Positions 8,932 to 17,615 of a stretch of DNA of 64,000 nt are shown piece by piece. The stretch is from the NCBI GenBank assembly GCA_022843585.1, contig JALHNJ010000007.1:1-64000 (forward strand), written 5' to 3'. The notes beneath the pieces were generated by a model. It was given only the letters and a program-made list of their open reading frames with translations, did not search any database and was not told where the DNA came from. This stretch comes from Chitinophagaceae bacterium (GTDB lineage: Bacteria; Bacteroidota; Bacteroidia; Chitinophagales; Chitinophagaceae). A program made the translations under genes and the position numbers. The stretch's first letter is position 1. Every line of letters begins with the position of its first letter.

Positions 8932-9582
8932 ATGAAACGAATAATGAGCTTCTTCGTTATTTCCCTGGTTGCCTTATCAAGCTGCGGCCAGCATAATTCT
9001 CAGCAACCCAATAAAAAAAACCCGCAAGATGTTGAAGTTGGTGGTCGCTGTGAAGATTGTGAAGCAATGTATGAAAGCCCGGTTCCTTTTAATAAACTTA
9101 AGAGTATTGATACATTACCGGGGTTTAATACTGCAGGGCCAAAAATTGAAATTAGTGGAGTAGTCTATAAAAGTGACGGGATAACAGTTGCGCCGGATGT
9201 AGTACTATATGTGTACCATACAGACCAAAAAGGTGTATACCCAAAACCGGAAAAGAATAAAGGAATGATCAGCAGACATGGTTATATAAGAACATGGATT
9301 AAAACAGATGAACAAGGAAGATATAAATTTTATACATTGGTGCCGGCCTCTTACCCAAACAGCAATAATCCAAAGCATATTCATGTTATCATTAAAGAAC
9401 CCGGAAAAAGTGAGTACTGGATTGATGATTTTCTATTTGAAGATGACCCACTGTTACCAAAAGAAAAAACAAAGAGCCCTAGAGGTGGCAACGGGGTTAT
9501 CCAACCAATTTCTGATGGCATGATATTAAAAGCGACAAGAAATATCGTGTTAGGGAAAAATATAACTGGCTACCCCGGTTAG
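8932..9582 (+). CDS. Intradiol ring-cleavage dioxygenase-like lipoprotein
   Basis: 216 residues. The lipoprotein signal MKRIMSFFVISLVALSSC places the lipidated Cys at 19. The remainder has the intradiol dioxygenase beta-sandwich pattern: ISGVVYKSDG...APDVVLYVYHTD, RTWIKTDEQGRYKFYTLVPASYP and HIHVII. The Tyr residues and the His-x-His pair correspond to the Fe(III) ligands of catechol and protocatechuate dioxygenases. The N-terminal dimerisation domain of true catechol dioxygenases is absent, and there is a short Cys-rich stretch (GRCEDCEAMYE). Exported members in Bacteroidota are common, but their substrate is not established to my knowledge. It is a single gene opposite a convergent hypothetical. 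Confidence 0.85.
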   Translation: MKRIMSFFVISLVALSSCGQHNSQQPNKKNPQDVEVGGRCEDCEAMYESPVPFNKLKSIDTLPGFNTAGPKIEISGVVYKSDGITVAPDVVLYVYHTDQKGVYPKPEKNKGMISRHGYIRTWIKTDEQGRYKFYTLVPASYPNSNNPKHIHVIIKEPGKSEYWIDDFLFEDDPLLPKEKTKSPRGGNGVIQPISDGMILKATRNIVLGKNITGYPG

Positions 9583-9593
9583 TATAATCAGGT

Positions 9594-10079
9594 TTACTTT
9601 ACGTAAAAATCAGCTCTAACCCGGTAATAGGTTATAGCCCTTTCAACAAGATTGGCAATCATTCCATTTACTTTTAATCGCCACATATCTTTCTCTTTAT
9701 CAAAAGTACATTCAATGGTTCCATTAGCAACATTTACGTAGGATACCTGGTCGCCTGAACGAAATGAATATTTGGCTGCTACATCTCTTCCCCCGGGGCT
9801 TATTTTGATTTTATACTTACCCGTTTTCAATTTTTTATCCCGGAAAAACATGGTAAAGAATTGATCCCGCTGTTGGATTGCAATAGTAAGGTCGCCACTA
9901 ACCCGATATACTTTTAATGTGGCAGGAAGTCCTTCAATAAAAAAATTGTTAGAACTGACCGTATCGGTAATAAACAGCGGACACTTTCGTAAAACAGTGT
10001 CCCGCTCCTGCTGGGCAGAGGCTGTAAAAGAAGCTAATACAAGTAGGAATAAGGTTAGAGACCGCATTATGCTATGCAT
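9594..10079 (-). CDS. Exported hypothetical protein
   Basis: 161 residues with a cleavable signal peptide (MRSLTLFLLVLASFTASAQ). The internal ATG at 10067 is an equally good start. The mature part (LPATLKVYRVSGDLTIAIQQRD, KLKTGKYKIKISPGGRDV) suggests a small beta-rich domain. I do not recognise the family. It is convergent with the dioxygenase-like lipoprotein. Confidence 0.7.
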   Translation of the reverse strand: MHSIMRSLTLFLLVLASFTASAQQERDTVLRKCPLFITDTVSSNNFFIEGLPATLKVYRVSGDLTIAIQQRDQFFTMFFRDKKLKTGKYKIKISPGGRDVAAKYSFRSGDQVSYVNVANGTIECTFDKEKDMWRLKVNGMIANLVERAITYYRVRADFYVK

Positions 10080-10142
10080 TTAAAGATAAAAAGTACTGAA
10101 ATTTTTCAACTTACATACTACTCCTTTTGTAGTACTTGGTTT

Positions 10143-10790
10143 TTAAACCCTCTGACCAAACAAAAGACTACCAATTCGCACCATATTGCTCTTTTCCACC
10201 ACCGCAATTTTATAATCACTGCTCATGCCCATTGAAAGAATCCTCAACTTGGGGAATTGATCGAAAAGTGCTTTTAGTTTTTGAAACTCTTCTTTTACTA
10301 TTTCCATATTTTCTGTAAAACTTGCCATTCCCATTAAACCGGCAATTTGAATGTTTGTAAGTGGCGAATCATTCAATTGGCTCATTACCTGATTAAGTTC
10401 AGCTTCATCGAAACCAAACTTCGTTTCCTCCTGTGCGATATGTACTTGTAGCAGGCAATCAATAACTCTCTCACTTTTAGCCGCCTGTTTATTTATTTCC
10501 TTCAGGAGTTTTAGACTATCTACTCCATGTATCAGTTGCACAAATGGAGCTATTAACTTTACTTTATTAGTTTGGAGGTGACCAATAAAATGCCAGCGAA
10601 TGTCTTTAGGAAGCTTTTCGGCCTTTTCTACCAATTCCTGTACATAATTTTCACCAAAATCCCGTTGGCCCAGAAGATATAGCTCCAGAATATCTTCAAC
10701 CGGTTTGGTTTTAGATACTGCAACCAACTGCACATGCTTTTCATCGAGATAGTTCTTGATGTTATTGTATGCTGAAATATTTACCGCCAT
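10143..10790 (-). CDS. yggS: YggS/PROSC-family PLP homeostasis protein
   Basis: 215 residues of the alanine-racemase-fold YggS family, which binds pyridoxal phosphate and takes part in vitamin B6 and amino-acid homeostasis without a clear catalytic reaction. The PLP lysine is K27 in VAVSKTKP. Family motifs DFGENYVQEL, RWHFIGHLQTNK and LRILSMGMSSDYKIAV (phosphate-binding region) are all present. Length is typical, and the ATG at 10790 fits. It stands alone between unrelated genes. Confidence 0.95.
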   Translation of the reverse strand: MAVNISAYNNIKNYLDEKHVQLVAVSKTKPVEDILELYLLGQRDFGENYVQELVEKAEKLPKDIRWHFIGHLQTNKVKLIAPFVQLIHGVDSLKLLKEINKQAAKSERVIDCLLQVHIAQEETKFGFDEAELNQVMSQLNDSPLTNIQIAGLMGMASFTENMEIVKEEFQKLKALFDQFPKLRILSMGMSSDYKIAVVEKSNMVRIGSLLFGQRV

Positions 10791-10883
10791 GCTAATTTTT
10801 AAAATACCCCCGTAAAGGTATAACCGGAAAAACGGTTTTCGTTAATTTTATTGATCAAATACACTAACCTCTTATTTTTTAGT

Positions 10884-11528
10884 ATGAATTTTAAAAGCAT
10901 CAGTCTTACTATTATCATCATATTTTCATGTGCTCAAAAAAGTAATACACAAACGTATAATGGCAAAATAGTGATCTTTTTTAAAGACACTATCGAAGGA
11001 AAAATAACTGTAGACCTAACCGGCGAAAACAAAGGATTGGTATATATTGAAACTTCAACTGTAACAAAATCAAAAAAGAAAGGAGAAAAATCAACTGCTT
11101 CGGTTACGGAAAAAAACGGTTATAATCCCGCCATAATCAGTGCCCTGTTTATTGAAGGGAAAACATATAAGTTTAAAGACCTTCGGGTGGATTATAAAGA
11201 TGAAAATAATCTTGAAAATTGCTGCGTAGAAAGAATTGCAGGAAACGACAGCATTGCTATTTATCAATGGAATAATAAAGACGGACGTATATCATATTAC
11301 ACAACAACACCCAGATTTAACGAATATGCTGAAAGCATAGAACATCCAAAGTATGATGAAGGAGGATTCAAATCATTTATGGCAATTAAACTAAGTCGTT
11401 GCAAAAGTCTTGGCGATAAAATCTATGAGATGGCAGATGGCTATTTTTATGAAAATAAAACAGCTTCTCTGGAGGAGAAGCTGCAAGTTTGGAAAAATAT
11501 TATACGGGACTATATAGCCTGTTGGTAA
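10884..11528 (+). CDS. Exported hypothetical protein
   Basis: 214 residues from ATG 10884; an upstream TTG at 10851 would only add sequence ahead of the signal peptide. N-terminal export signal MNFKSISLTIIIIFSCAQ; the Cys could be a lipobox cysteine. The mature part is hydrophilic (GKIVIFFKDTIEGKITVDLTGENKG, SALFIEGKTYKFKDLRVDY). I do not recognise the family. Its 3' end contains a hairpin that appears to be the terminator of the convergent acyl-CoA dehydrogenase gene; only 1 nt separates the two stops. Confidence 0.7.
   Translation: MNFKSISLTIIIIFSCAQKSNTQTYNGKIVIFFKDTIEGKITVDLTGENKGLVYIETSTVTKSKKKGEKSTASVTEKNGYNPAIISALFIEGKTYKFKDLRVDYKDENNLENCCVERIAGNDSIAIYQWNNKDGRISYYTTTPRFNEYAESIEHPKYDEGGFKSFMAIKLSRCKSLGDKIYEMADGYFYENKTASLEEKLQVWKNIIRDYIACW
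11451..11483 (-). terminator. Terminator of the acyl-CoA dehydrogenase gene, inside the neighbouring ORF
   Basis: A 9-bp perfect stem (CAGCTTCTC against GAGAAGCTG, 11461-11483) has a 5-nt loop. Read on the minus strand it is followed by TTTTATTTT, the expected U-run. It lies within the last codons of the convergent gene. Confidence 0.6.
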
Positions 11529-11529
11529 T

Positions 11530-12684
11530 TTATTTCAAAATACTTCTGCTGATAACAATTCTTTGTACTTCGCTGGTTCCTTCATAAATCTGGGTGATTT
11601 TGGCATCACGCATTAGCCGTTCTACATGATATTCTTTTACAAAACCATAACCACCGTGCACCTGTACGGCCTCCACCGCTGTCCACATGGCCGTTTCAGA
11701 AGAATATACCTTCGCCATAGAGGAGCTTAAAGTATAATCGATCTTATTATCCTTTTCCCAGGCCGCTTTAAGACAAAGTAATCTTGAAGCTTCAATTTTT
11801 GTAGCCATATCTGCCAGCTTAAAAGCTATAGCCTGGTGATTCATGATCTCTGTTCCAAATGCTTTCCTGGTTTTTGCATACTCTCTTGCAAATTCAAATG
11901 CCCCGCTGGCAATTCCCAATGCCTGAGAAGCTATACCAATTCTTCCACCCGCCAGCGTCTTCATGGCGAATTTGAATCCAAACCCATCTTCACCAATTCT
12001 ATTTTCCTTTGGTACTTTTACATCACTAAACATTACTGTATGTGTATCACTTCCCCGAATACCCAATTTGTTTTCTTTGGCTGCGACCGTTACACCCGGC
12101 CAGTTTTTTTCAACGATCAAACAATTGATACCCCTGGAACCTTTTGATCGGTCAGTTTGTGCCATCACTAAATAGGTAGATGCTGTACCACCATTGGTGA
12201 TCCAGTTCTTAGTTCCATTCAGTAAATAATAATCGCCTTTGTCTTCTGCTGTTGTTTGTTGAGAAGTAGCATCACTTCCTGCTTCCGGTTCGCTCAGCAT
12301 AAAAGCACCGATATGTAATTCGCCATCCTTAATACCCTGTGCTAAAGGAACAAGATATTTTTGTTTCTGCTCTTCGTTGCCATATTCCTGCAGTCCGTAA
12401 CAAACAAGGCTATTATTAACACTCATTACCACACTCACACTGGCATCTATTTTTGAAATCTCTTCCATAGCCAGTACATAACTAATAGTATCCATTCCGG
12501 CACCGCCGTATTTGGGATCAACCATCATACCCATAAAACCAAGCTCTGCCAGCTTCATAATCTGCTCACGGGGAAACTTTTGTTTTTCGTCTCTTTCTAT
12601 TACACCCGGCAAACATTCATTTTGCGCAAAATCTCTTGCCGCCTTTTGAATCATTAGTTGCTCTTCAGTCAGTTGAAATAACAT
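11530..12684 (-). CDS. Short-chain acyl-CoA dehydrogenase
   Basis: 384 residues, a full-length flavoenzyme oxidising acyl-CoA to enoyl-CoA with electrons passed to ETF. Features: FAD/substrate-binding AFMLSEPEAGSDATSQ and WITNGG, and the family signature GGYGFVKEYHVERLMRD. The catalytic base is Glu368 in QIYEGTSE, the position used by butyryl/short-chain enzymes rather than the isovaleryl/long-chain position. Exact chain length or branched substrate cannot be read from sequence. A TATCTTTG box lies 24 nt upstream. It is monocistronic. Confidence 0.93.
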   Translation of the reverse strand: MLFQLTEEQLMIQKAARDFAQNECLPGVIERDEKQKFPREQIMKLAELGFMGMMVDPKYGGAGMDTISYVLAMEEISKIDASVSVVMSVNNSLVCYGLQEYGNEEQKQKYLVPLAQGIKDGELHIGAFMLSEPEAGSDATSQQTTAEDKGDYYLLNGTKNWITNGGTASTYLVMAQTDRSKGSRGINCLIVEKNWPGVTVAAKENKLGIRGSDTHTVMFSDVKVPKENRIGEDGFGFKFAMKTLAGGRIGIASQALGIASGAFEFAREYAKTRKAFGTEIMNHQAIAFKLADMATKIEASRLLCLKAAWEKDNKIDYTLSSSMAKVYSSETAMWTAVEAVQVHGGYGFVKEYHVERLMRDAKITQIYEGTSEVQRIVISRSILK

Positions 12685-12707
12685 ATAGTAGATATCGTTT
12701 AGGTGTG

Positions 12708-12715
12708 CAAAGATA
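12708..12715 (-). promoter_or_regulatory. -7 box (TATCTTTG) for acyl-CoA dehydrogenase
   Basis: Exact TAnnTTTG match on the minus strand, 23 nt before the ATG at 12684. Confidence 0.5.
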
Positions 12716-12765
12716 AGGGCAAGCCTTTCTCCAGCATAAACCGTTCAAATTTGCAACTAATTCTA

Positions 12766-12815
12766 CCATAACCTATATTATCGTTGTTATGGCAGACTTT
12801 TTTGGCCTAACTTTG
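12766..12815 (+). promoter_or_regulatory. Promoter with possible operator upstream of ccmE
   Basis: The -7 box TAACTTTG (12808-12815) lies 21 nt after a TTG (12784-12786), the expected -33/-7 spacing. An inverted repeat CCATAAC-N13-GTTATGG (12766-12772, 12786-12792) overlaps the -33 element. A third CCATAAC copy sits downstream at 12844-12850. This is consistent with a repressor or activator site, but the regulator is unknown. Confidence 0.45.
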
Positions 12816-12833
12816 CACCCGTAAATTAAGGCT

Positions 12834-12908
12834 ATGAAATTAGCCATAACAAAAATTGATATTTATCGAAAATGTTATTGGCGAATTCCATGTGGCTTAA
12901 ATAAATAA
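12834..12908 (+). other. 24-codon leader ORF or gene remnant before ccmE
   Basis: ATG 12834 to TAA 12908 encodes MKLAITKIDIYRKCYWRIPC plus four residues, positioned 18 nt after the -7 box. The first dozen residues resemble the N-terminus of enolase-superfamily dipeptide epimerases of Bacteroidota (MKxxITKIEIY...), after which the similarity stops. It could be a leader peptide, a decayed gene start or chance. The ORF ends 10 nt before ccmE. Confidence 0.3.
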
Positions 12909-12918
12909 AGATATTCAC

Positions 12919-13368
12919 ATGAAAAAAATCCACATTGCACTGCTTGTACTGATCGCCGGAGCTATCGCCGTGCTACTTACATTTTTAAAAACCACCAGTA
13001 CTTACGACACTGTTGATACTGCAATTTCAAAACCGGGCAAGTATGTTCACTTAATGGCAAAGTTGGATAAAACCCAGCCCGTTGAATATGATGCTTTAAA
13101 AAATGCGAACTATTTAAGCTTTACAGCTGTTGATACATTAGGTAAATCAGTTAAGGTTGTTTATCATAATACAAAGCCAGATAATTTTGAGATCAGTGAA
13201 CGATTAGTGCTAAAAGGAAAATACAATGATGGTATTTTTAACTGTGATGCGATACAAACGAAATGTCCTTCTAAATATAAAGAGGAGATGAAGCCAACTG
13301 ATAAGAAATTACAAACGGCCACTACTGAATCGCCAACTTCGAACAATTCTGCCGAATCTAAATACTAA
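12919..13368 (+). CDS. ccmE: Cytochrome c maturation protein CcmE (CxxxY type)
   Basis: 149 residues. A single N-terminal membrane anchor (residues 4-23) precedes an OB-fold periplasmic domain (YVHLMAKLDK...LVLKGKYNDGIFNCDAIQTKCPSKY). CcmE is the heme chaperone that passes heme to CcmF. The classical heme-binding His is replaced by C116-x-x-x-Y120, the variant known from some archaea and sulfate reducers. The tail after residue 121 is Ser/Thr-rich and probably disordered. It is followed 6 nt later by ccmF in the same operon. Confidence 0.93.
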   Translation: MKKIHIALLVLIAGAIAVLLTFLKTTSTYDTVDTAISKPGKYVHLMAKLDKTQPVEYDALKNANYLSFTAVDTLGKSVKVVYHNTKPDNFEISERLVLKGKYNDGIFNCDAIQTKCPSKYKEEMKPTDKKLQTATTESPTSNNSAESKY

Positions 13369-13374
13369 CAGGGA

Positions 13375-15840
13375 ATGGATTATATAGGTGAGCACCTTTT
13401 ACCCGGACGAATAGGACATTTCTTTATTGTACTTTCTATCGTTGCTTCTTTTGTAGCCACTTTTGCTTATTTCCGGTCTGCTAAATCAATAACGGAGTTA
13501 GATGGAATTTACTGGAAAAAGCTGGCCCGTATTGCTTTTATCACCGAGGTTGCTTGTGTAGTTGGCACTTTTGCGGTATTATTCTATATTATCCATAGTC
13601 ATCTTTTCGAATATCATTATGCCTGGAAGCATAGCAGCCTGTCATTAGAATTCAAATATCTTCTTGCTTGTTTCTGGGAAGGACAGGAAGGAAGTTTTAT
13701 GCTGTGGAGTTTTTGGCATTGTGTATTGGGTTTAATCTTGATTAAAACCAGCAAGCAATGGGAAGCACCTGTAATGACGGTGGTTAGTTTTATGCAATTT
13801 GCCCTTGCTACAATGATTGCTGGCATATACATCTTCAATTGGAAGATGGGCTCCAATCCTTTTATATTATTAAGAGATTCCGGCGTATTAGATAATGCAC
13901 CCGCACTTCATATTGGCGGTGATGTAAATCAACCGTTGCGACAAGATTATTTGCTATCCATAAAAGATGGAAATGATCTGAATCCATTGCTACAGAACTA
14001 TTGGATGGTAATTCATCCGCCGGTATTGTTTTTAGGATTTGCTTCTACGATTGTTCCGTTCGCATTTGTGATTGCCGGATTATGGAAAAAGAAATTTGGC
14101 GAGTGGACAAAACCTGCCCTTCCCTGGGCCTTATTTTCAGCAGCTATTTTTGGTGTAGGCATCATGATGGGGGCTATGTGGGCTTATGAGTCGCTTACAT
14201 TTGGTGGCTATTGGGCTTGGGATCCGGTGGAAAACGCATCCTTAGTTCCCTGGCTGATATTGATATCAGGCATTCACACACTATTAATTTATAAGCATAC
14301 TGGACATTCATTACGGGCAACGCATTTATTTTTTATTCTTTCTTTCGGGTTTGTGCTGTATTCAACTTTCTTAACACGTAGCGGTATATTAGGTGAAACC
14401 TCTGTGCATGCCTTTACTGATCTGGGAATGAACTTTCAATTGCTCACCTTCTTACTGGTTTTTGTTGTTCCTGCATTGGTTTATTTTGCTATGCGATACA
14501 AAGAAATACCGGCAATAAAAAAAGAAGAGGCTGCTTCGTCAAGAGAGTTTTGGATGTTCATTGGTGCTTTAGTTTTCTTTTTGTCAGCAATAGTTATCAT
14601 CGGAAAAACTTCGCTACCTGTTTTAAATAAATTAATAGGTACCAAATTAGCTCCCCCAGAGAATGCAGAATTTTCTTATAACCAAATTCAGATTTTTGTC
14701 GCCATTATTGTAGCTGCTTTAACAGCAGTTACCCAGTACCTCAAGTACAAGGAAACACAAACAAGATATTTTTGGAAGAAGATTGCACTGCCAACTTTGT
14801 TAGCCATTGTAGCAGCATCACTTATTCTCGGGTTTGGTAAAGTGAATTATGAAAAAGAAACGGTAGGCTTTATGGCTGCAATATGGGTGGCTGTGGCTTG
14901 TAGTGTTTACACCATTATTGCCAATGCGGCTTATATATGGATTGGCATTAAGGGGAAATTAAAAATATCAGGCGGTTCTGTTGCCCACGTAGGTTTTGGT
15001 ATGGTATTATTGGGCATACTTATTTCTTCTTCCAAGAAAGAAGTATTATCAGACAATGTTAATGGCATTCCTGCTCCTTTAGCTGAAACAGAGGACCCTA
15101 GAGAAAACCTGACATTGGTAAAAGGCCTTACATCGGACATGGACAAATACAGTCTTACTTATGAAGGCGATTCTTCACATCCTAAAAAAGAATTGTCGTT
15201 TTATAAAATACGTTTTAAAAGAAAAGATGGTAAAGAGGAATTTGTATTAACACCTAATTCTTTTGTTAACTACAAAGGCAATGAAGGATTAATGTCGAAC
15301 CCGGATGCAAGACATTACTGGACACATGATGTGTTTACCTACATCACTTCAATAGCTAATCCCGATAATACAAAAGATACCGCTTCCTTTAAACCGGTGC
15401 CGTTAAAAACAAACGATACAGTCTTTTATTCAAATGGCTTTATTGTGATGGAGGATTTGAAAACAAAAGACAGTCTGCCAAAAGAACTATTTGGCGAAGA
15501 AGGACTACTGCATGAAGCACCGTTGAAAATCTATTCAAAAACCGGATCCGTTTACACTGTCACTACACGCCTTGCAGTAGCTAAAGGCAATATATTGTCG
15601 CTACCGGATACCATTACTGCAGAAAGTATCGTACTTCGTCTTCAAAAAGTAAATGCTGATCAGACTATAGAATTAGGAATTAAAGAATCTAATTCTATAA
15701 TGGAGTACGTAACTATCAAAGCCTATAAGTTTCCATTTATACGGTTGCTATGGTTGGGGGTATTGGTTACAGCGATAGGCATACTGATGAGCATGGTACA
15801 CCGCATCAGCCAAAACCGCAAGAGCCGGCTGCAGTCATAA
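13375..15840 (+). CDS. ccmF: Cytochrome c maturation protein CcmF
   Basis: 821 residues, many transmembrane helices, heme-handling family. The tryptophan-rich WWD motif is in GGYWAWDPVENASLVPWL. Other conserved segments are EGQEGSFMLWSFWH, MVIHPPVLFLGF and STFLTRSGILGETSVHAF. A periplasmic domain of about 230 residues precedes the last helix (FIRLLWLGVLVTAIGILMSM). CcmF ligates heme delivered by CcmE to apocytochrome c. Length exceeds the roughly 650 of proteobacterial CcmF because of the C-terminal domain, as usual in Bacteroidota. ccmA/B/C/D/H are not in this window. Confidence 0.96.
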   Translation: MDYIGEHLLPGRIGHFFIVLSIVASFVATFAYFRSAKSITELDGIYWKKLARIAFITEVACVVGTFAVLFYIIHSHLFEYHYAWKHSSLSLEFKYLLACFWEGQEGSFMLWSFWHCVLGLILIKTSKQWEAPVMTVVSFMQFALATMIAGIYIFNWKMGSNPFILLRDSGVLDNAPALHIGGDVNQPLRQDYLLSIKDGNDLNPLLQNYWMVIHPPVLFLGFASTIVPFAFVIAGLWKKKFGEWTKPALPWALFSAAIFGVGIMMGAMWAYESLTFGGYWAWDPVENASLVPWLILISGIHTLLIYKHTGHSLRATHLFFILSFGFVLYSTFLTRSGILGETSVHAFTDLGMNFQLLTFLLVFVVPALVYFAMRYKEIPAIKKEEAASSREFWMFIGALVFFLSAIVIIGKTSLPVLNKLIGTKLAPPENAEFSYNQIQIFVAIIVAALTAVTQYLKYKETQTRYFWKKIALPTLLAIVAASLILGFGKVNYEKETVGFMAAIWVAVACSVYTIIANAAYIWIGIKGKLKISGGSVAHVGFGMVLLGILISSSKKEVLSDNVNGIPAPLAETEDPRENLTLVKGLTSDMDKYSLTYEGDSSHPKKELSFYKIRFKRKDGKEEFVLTPNSFVNYKGNEGLMSNPDARHYWTHDVFTYITSIANPDNTKDTASFKPVPLKTNDTVFYSNGFIVMEDLKTKDSLPKELFGEEGLLHEAPLKIYSKTGSVYTVTTRLAVAKGNILSLPDTITAESIVLRLQKVNADQTIELGIKESNSIMEYVTIKAYKFPFIRLLWLGVLVTAIGILMSMVHRISQNRKSRLQS

Positions 15841-15869
15841 TTTTGGCTTTTTTGAAACAGCAACTTGGG

Positions 15870-15877
15870 TAGCTTTG
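15870..15877 (+). promoter_or_regulatory. -7 box (TAGCTTTG) for the DUF4294 gene
   Basis: Exact TAnnTTTG match 47 nt before the ATG at 15925. It overlaps an upstream TTG-start reading, which supports the later ATG. Confidence 0.45.
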
Positions 15878-15924
15878 TTGTCAAATTAGAGAATGCCAAC
15901 CCTGTTTTCTATTTTTACAGCGCA

Positions 15925-16635
15925 ATGATTTCCAGTAAGTCATACTATATAAAGCTTTTATACCTCTTGCCGTTCCTGTTGTTACTCTCGGGTATGTCTT
16001 TATTTGCCCAATCTGATACCATTCCAGCTGCTGCTGATTCTACGGAATTAGCCTTGCTGAAAATGAAGGAGCAACGAAAAAAGTGGGGGCCGAATGATAC
16101 GATTTTAACTTCCGCCATTTTCTATCAAAACGAAATTGTAAATTATAAAGAACAGGATATGGTTTGGATTTCCAAACTGTCTCCTGATAAGTTGGCCAAG
16201 TTTATACAAGAATGGACCAGGTTGCGCAATGCAGTGTATGTTACTTACCCTTATGCAAGAGTAGCCGGTGCCACTATTAATGAAATAAATCTCAAACTGC
16301 ACGGAGTAGAATCTAAAAAAGAGAGAAAAGAATATATCAAAACCCGGGAGAAAGAATTAAAACAACAATTCAGCGATCCCTTATCTAATCTTTCTGTATA
16401 CCAGGGGAAAATTTTGATGAAACTCATCAACCGGCAAACAGGTAATAACTGCTACGCAATCATCAAAGAATATAAAGGCGGATTAAATGCAAGGTTCTAT
16501 CAAACAGTGGCTTTTTTTGTAGGTGGCAACTTGAAACAGGAGTGGGATCTTAAAGAAAACCAATTAGACAGACAGATCGAAAATATTGTGAAAGAGATTG
16601 ATGGGAGTTGGTATGGGAATCCATATAGAAAATAA
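15925..16635 (+). CDS. Exported DUF4294 domain protein
   Basis: 236 residues from ATG 15925. The signal peptide MISSKSYYIKLLYLLPFLLL... ends near SLFAQ. The DUF4294 region covers about residues 55-230, with the conserved stretches KFIQEWTRLRNAVYVTYPYA, MKLINRQTGNNCYAIIKEYKGG, FYQTVAFFVGGN and GSWYGNPYRK. The family is confined mostly to Bacteroidota, and its function is unknown to me. It has its own -7 box and follows ccmF on the same strand, so it may also receive read-through. Confidence 0.88.
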   Translation: MISSKSYYIKLLYLLPFLLLLSGMSLFAQSDTIPAAADSTELALLKMKEQRKKWGPNDTILTSAIFYQNEIVNYKEQDMVWISKLSPDKLAKFIQEWTRLRNAVYVTYPYARVAGATINEINLKLHGVESKKERKEYIKTREKELKQQFSDPLSNLSVYQGKILMKLINRQTGNNCYAIIKEYKGGLNARFYQTVAFFVGGNLKQEWDLKENQLDRQIENIVKEIDGSWYGNPYRK

Positions 16636-16685
16636 GGATTGGATTTACTCCTACAAATCTTCTCCGCCTCAAAAAATTTCCTCTT

Positions 16686-16693
16686 TATCTTTA
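16686..16693 (+). promoter_or_regulatory. -7-like box (TATCTTTA) for bshB1
   Basis: One mismatch from TAnnTTTG, 53 nt before the bshB1 ATG. Confidence 0.3.
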
Positions 16694-16746
16694 CTTGATT
16701 AAAATAATCTACTTGTTGCTTTTATCAGTAATCGGAAATAGATAAT

Positions 16747-17484
16747 ATGAAACTTGATATACTTGCCATTGGCGTTCATCCCGATGATGTGGAGCTTGGA
16801 TGTTCCGGAACATTGATCAATGAAATAAAGCTGGGGAAAAAAGCCGGTATAATTGACCTTACACAAGGAGAACTCGGCACAAGAGGCACCATTGATACCC
16901 GTTACGACGAAGCTGCTAATGCAGCAATGATAATGGGAATACAGGTAAGAGAAAATTTAAAAATGCGGGATGGCTTTTTCACAAACGATGAAGGACATCA
17001 ATTGCAAGTAATACAAGCTATCAGAAAATACCAACCAGATATAGTTATTGGTAATGTATTGCATGATCGTCACCCCGACCATGGCCGTGCGGGAAAAATG
17101 ATAGCAGACTGTTGTTTTCTTTCAGGTTTAGCAAAAATTGAAACGAAGGATGAGAACGGAAATGCACAACAACGATGGAGACCATCCTATGTTTTACATT
17201 ATATTCAAGACTGGTATCATGAACCCGATCTGCTGATCGACATCAGCGATGTGTTTGAACAACGGATGAAAGCTGTGCAAGCCTATACCACACAGTTTCA
17301 TAGTACCAATACGAACAATGGGGAACCGCAAACTTATATTTCTACTCCCGATTTTTTAGAAAGTGTAATTGCCAGGGCAAGAATGTTTGGAAAAAGGATC
17401 GGTGTTAAATATGCAGAAGGCTTTATATGTGAGAAAAAAATTGGTATAAAAAACCTTAACGCACTAATACAGAACGAAACATAA
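16747..17484 (+). CDS. bshB1: Bacillithiol biosynthesis deacetylase BshB1
   Basis: 245 residues of the PIG-L/LmbE zinc deacetylase family. It removes acetyl from GlcNAc-malate, the second step of bacillithiol synthesis. Zn-binding motifs are H11-P-D-D (GVHPDDVELGC) and H109-P-D-H (HDRHPDHGRAG). QGELGTRGT and the C-terminal GVKYAEGF are hallmarks of the BshB1 branch. bshC (43955-45556) and a BstA/YfiT-like gene (26243-26782) occur elsewhere in the window. The bshA glycosyltransferase is not in the window. Confidence 0.94.
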   Translation: MKLDILAIGVHPDDVELGCSGTLINEIKLGKKAGIIDLTQGELGTRGTIDTRYDEAANAAMIMGIQVRENLKMRDGFFTNDEGHQLQVIQAIRKYQPDIVIGNVLHDRHPDHGRAGKMIADCCFLSGLAKIETKDENGNAQQRWRPSYVLHYIQDWYHEPDLLIDISDVFEQRMKAVQAYTTQFHSTNTNNGEPQTYISTPDFLESVIARARMFGKRIGVKYAEGFICEKKIGIKNLNALIQNET

Positions 17485-17589
17485 ACGTTTGTTTGAAAAC
17501 AACTTAGGCTGAAACGTTAAACAAAATCCACAATTGTCAACATCAACCGTTTGCCTCAAGTTTCCCGCCTTTTATAAGCTTTAATAAGT

Positions 17590-17597
17590 TATCTTTG
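17590..17597 (+). promoter_or_regulatory. -7 box (TATCTTTG) for the desaturase
   Basis: Exact TAnnTTTG match 18 nt before the ATG at 17616. Confidence 0.5.
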
Positions 17598-17615
17598 CCG
17601 CTGAAAAAGTTAACT

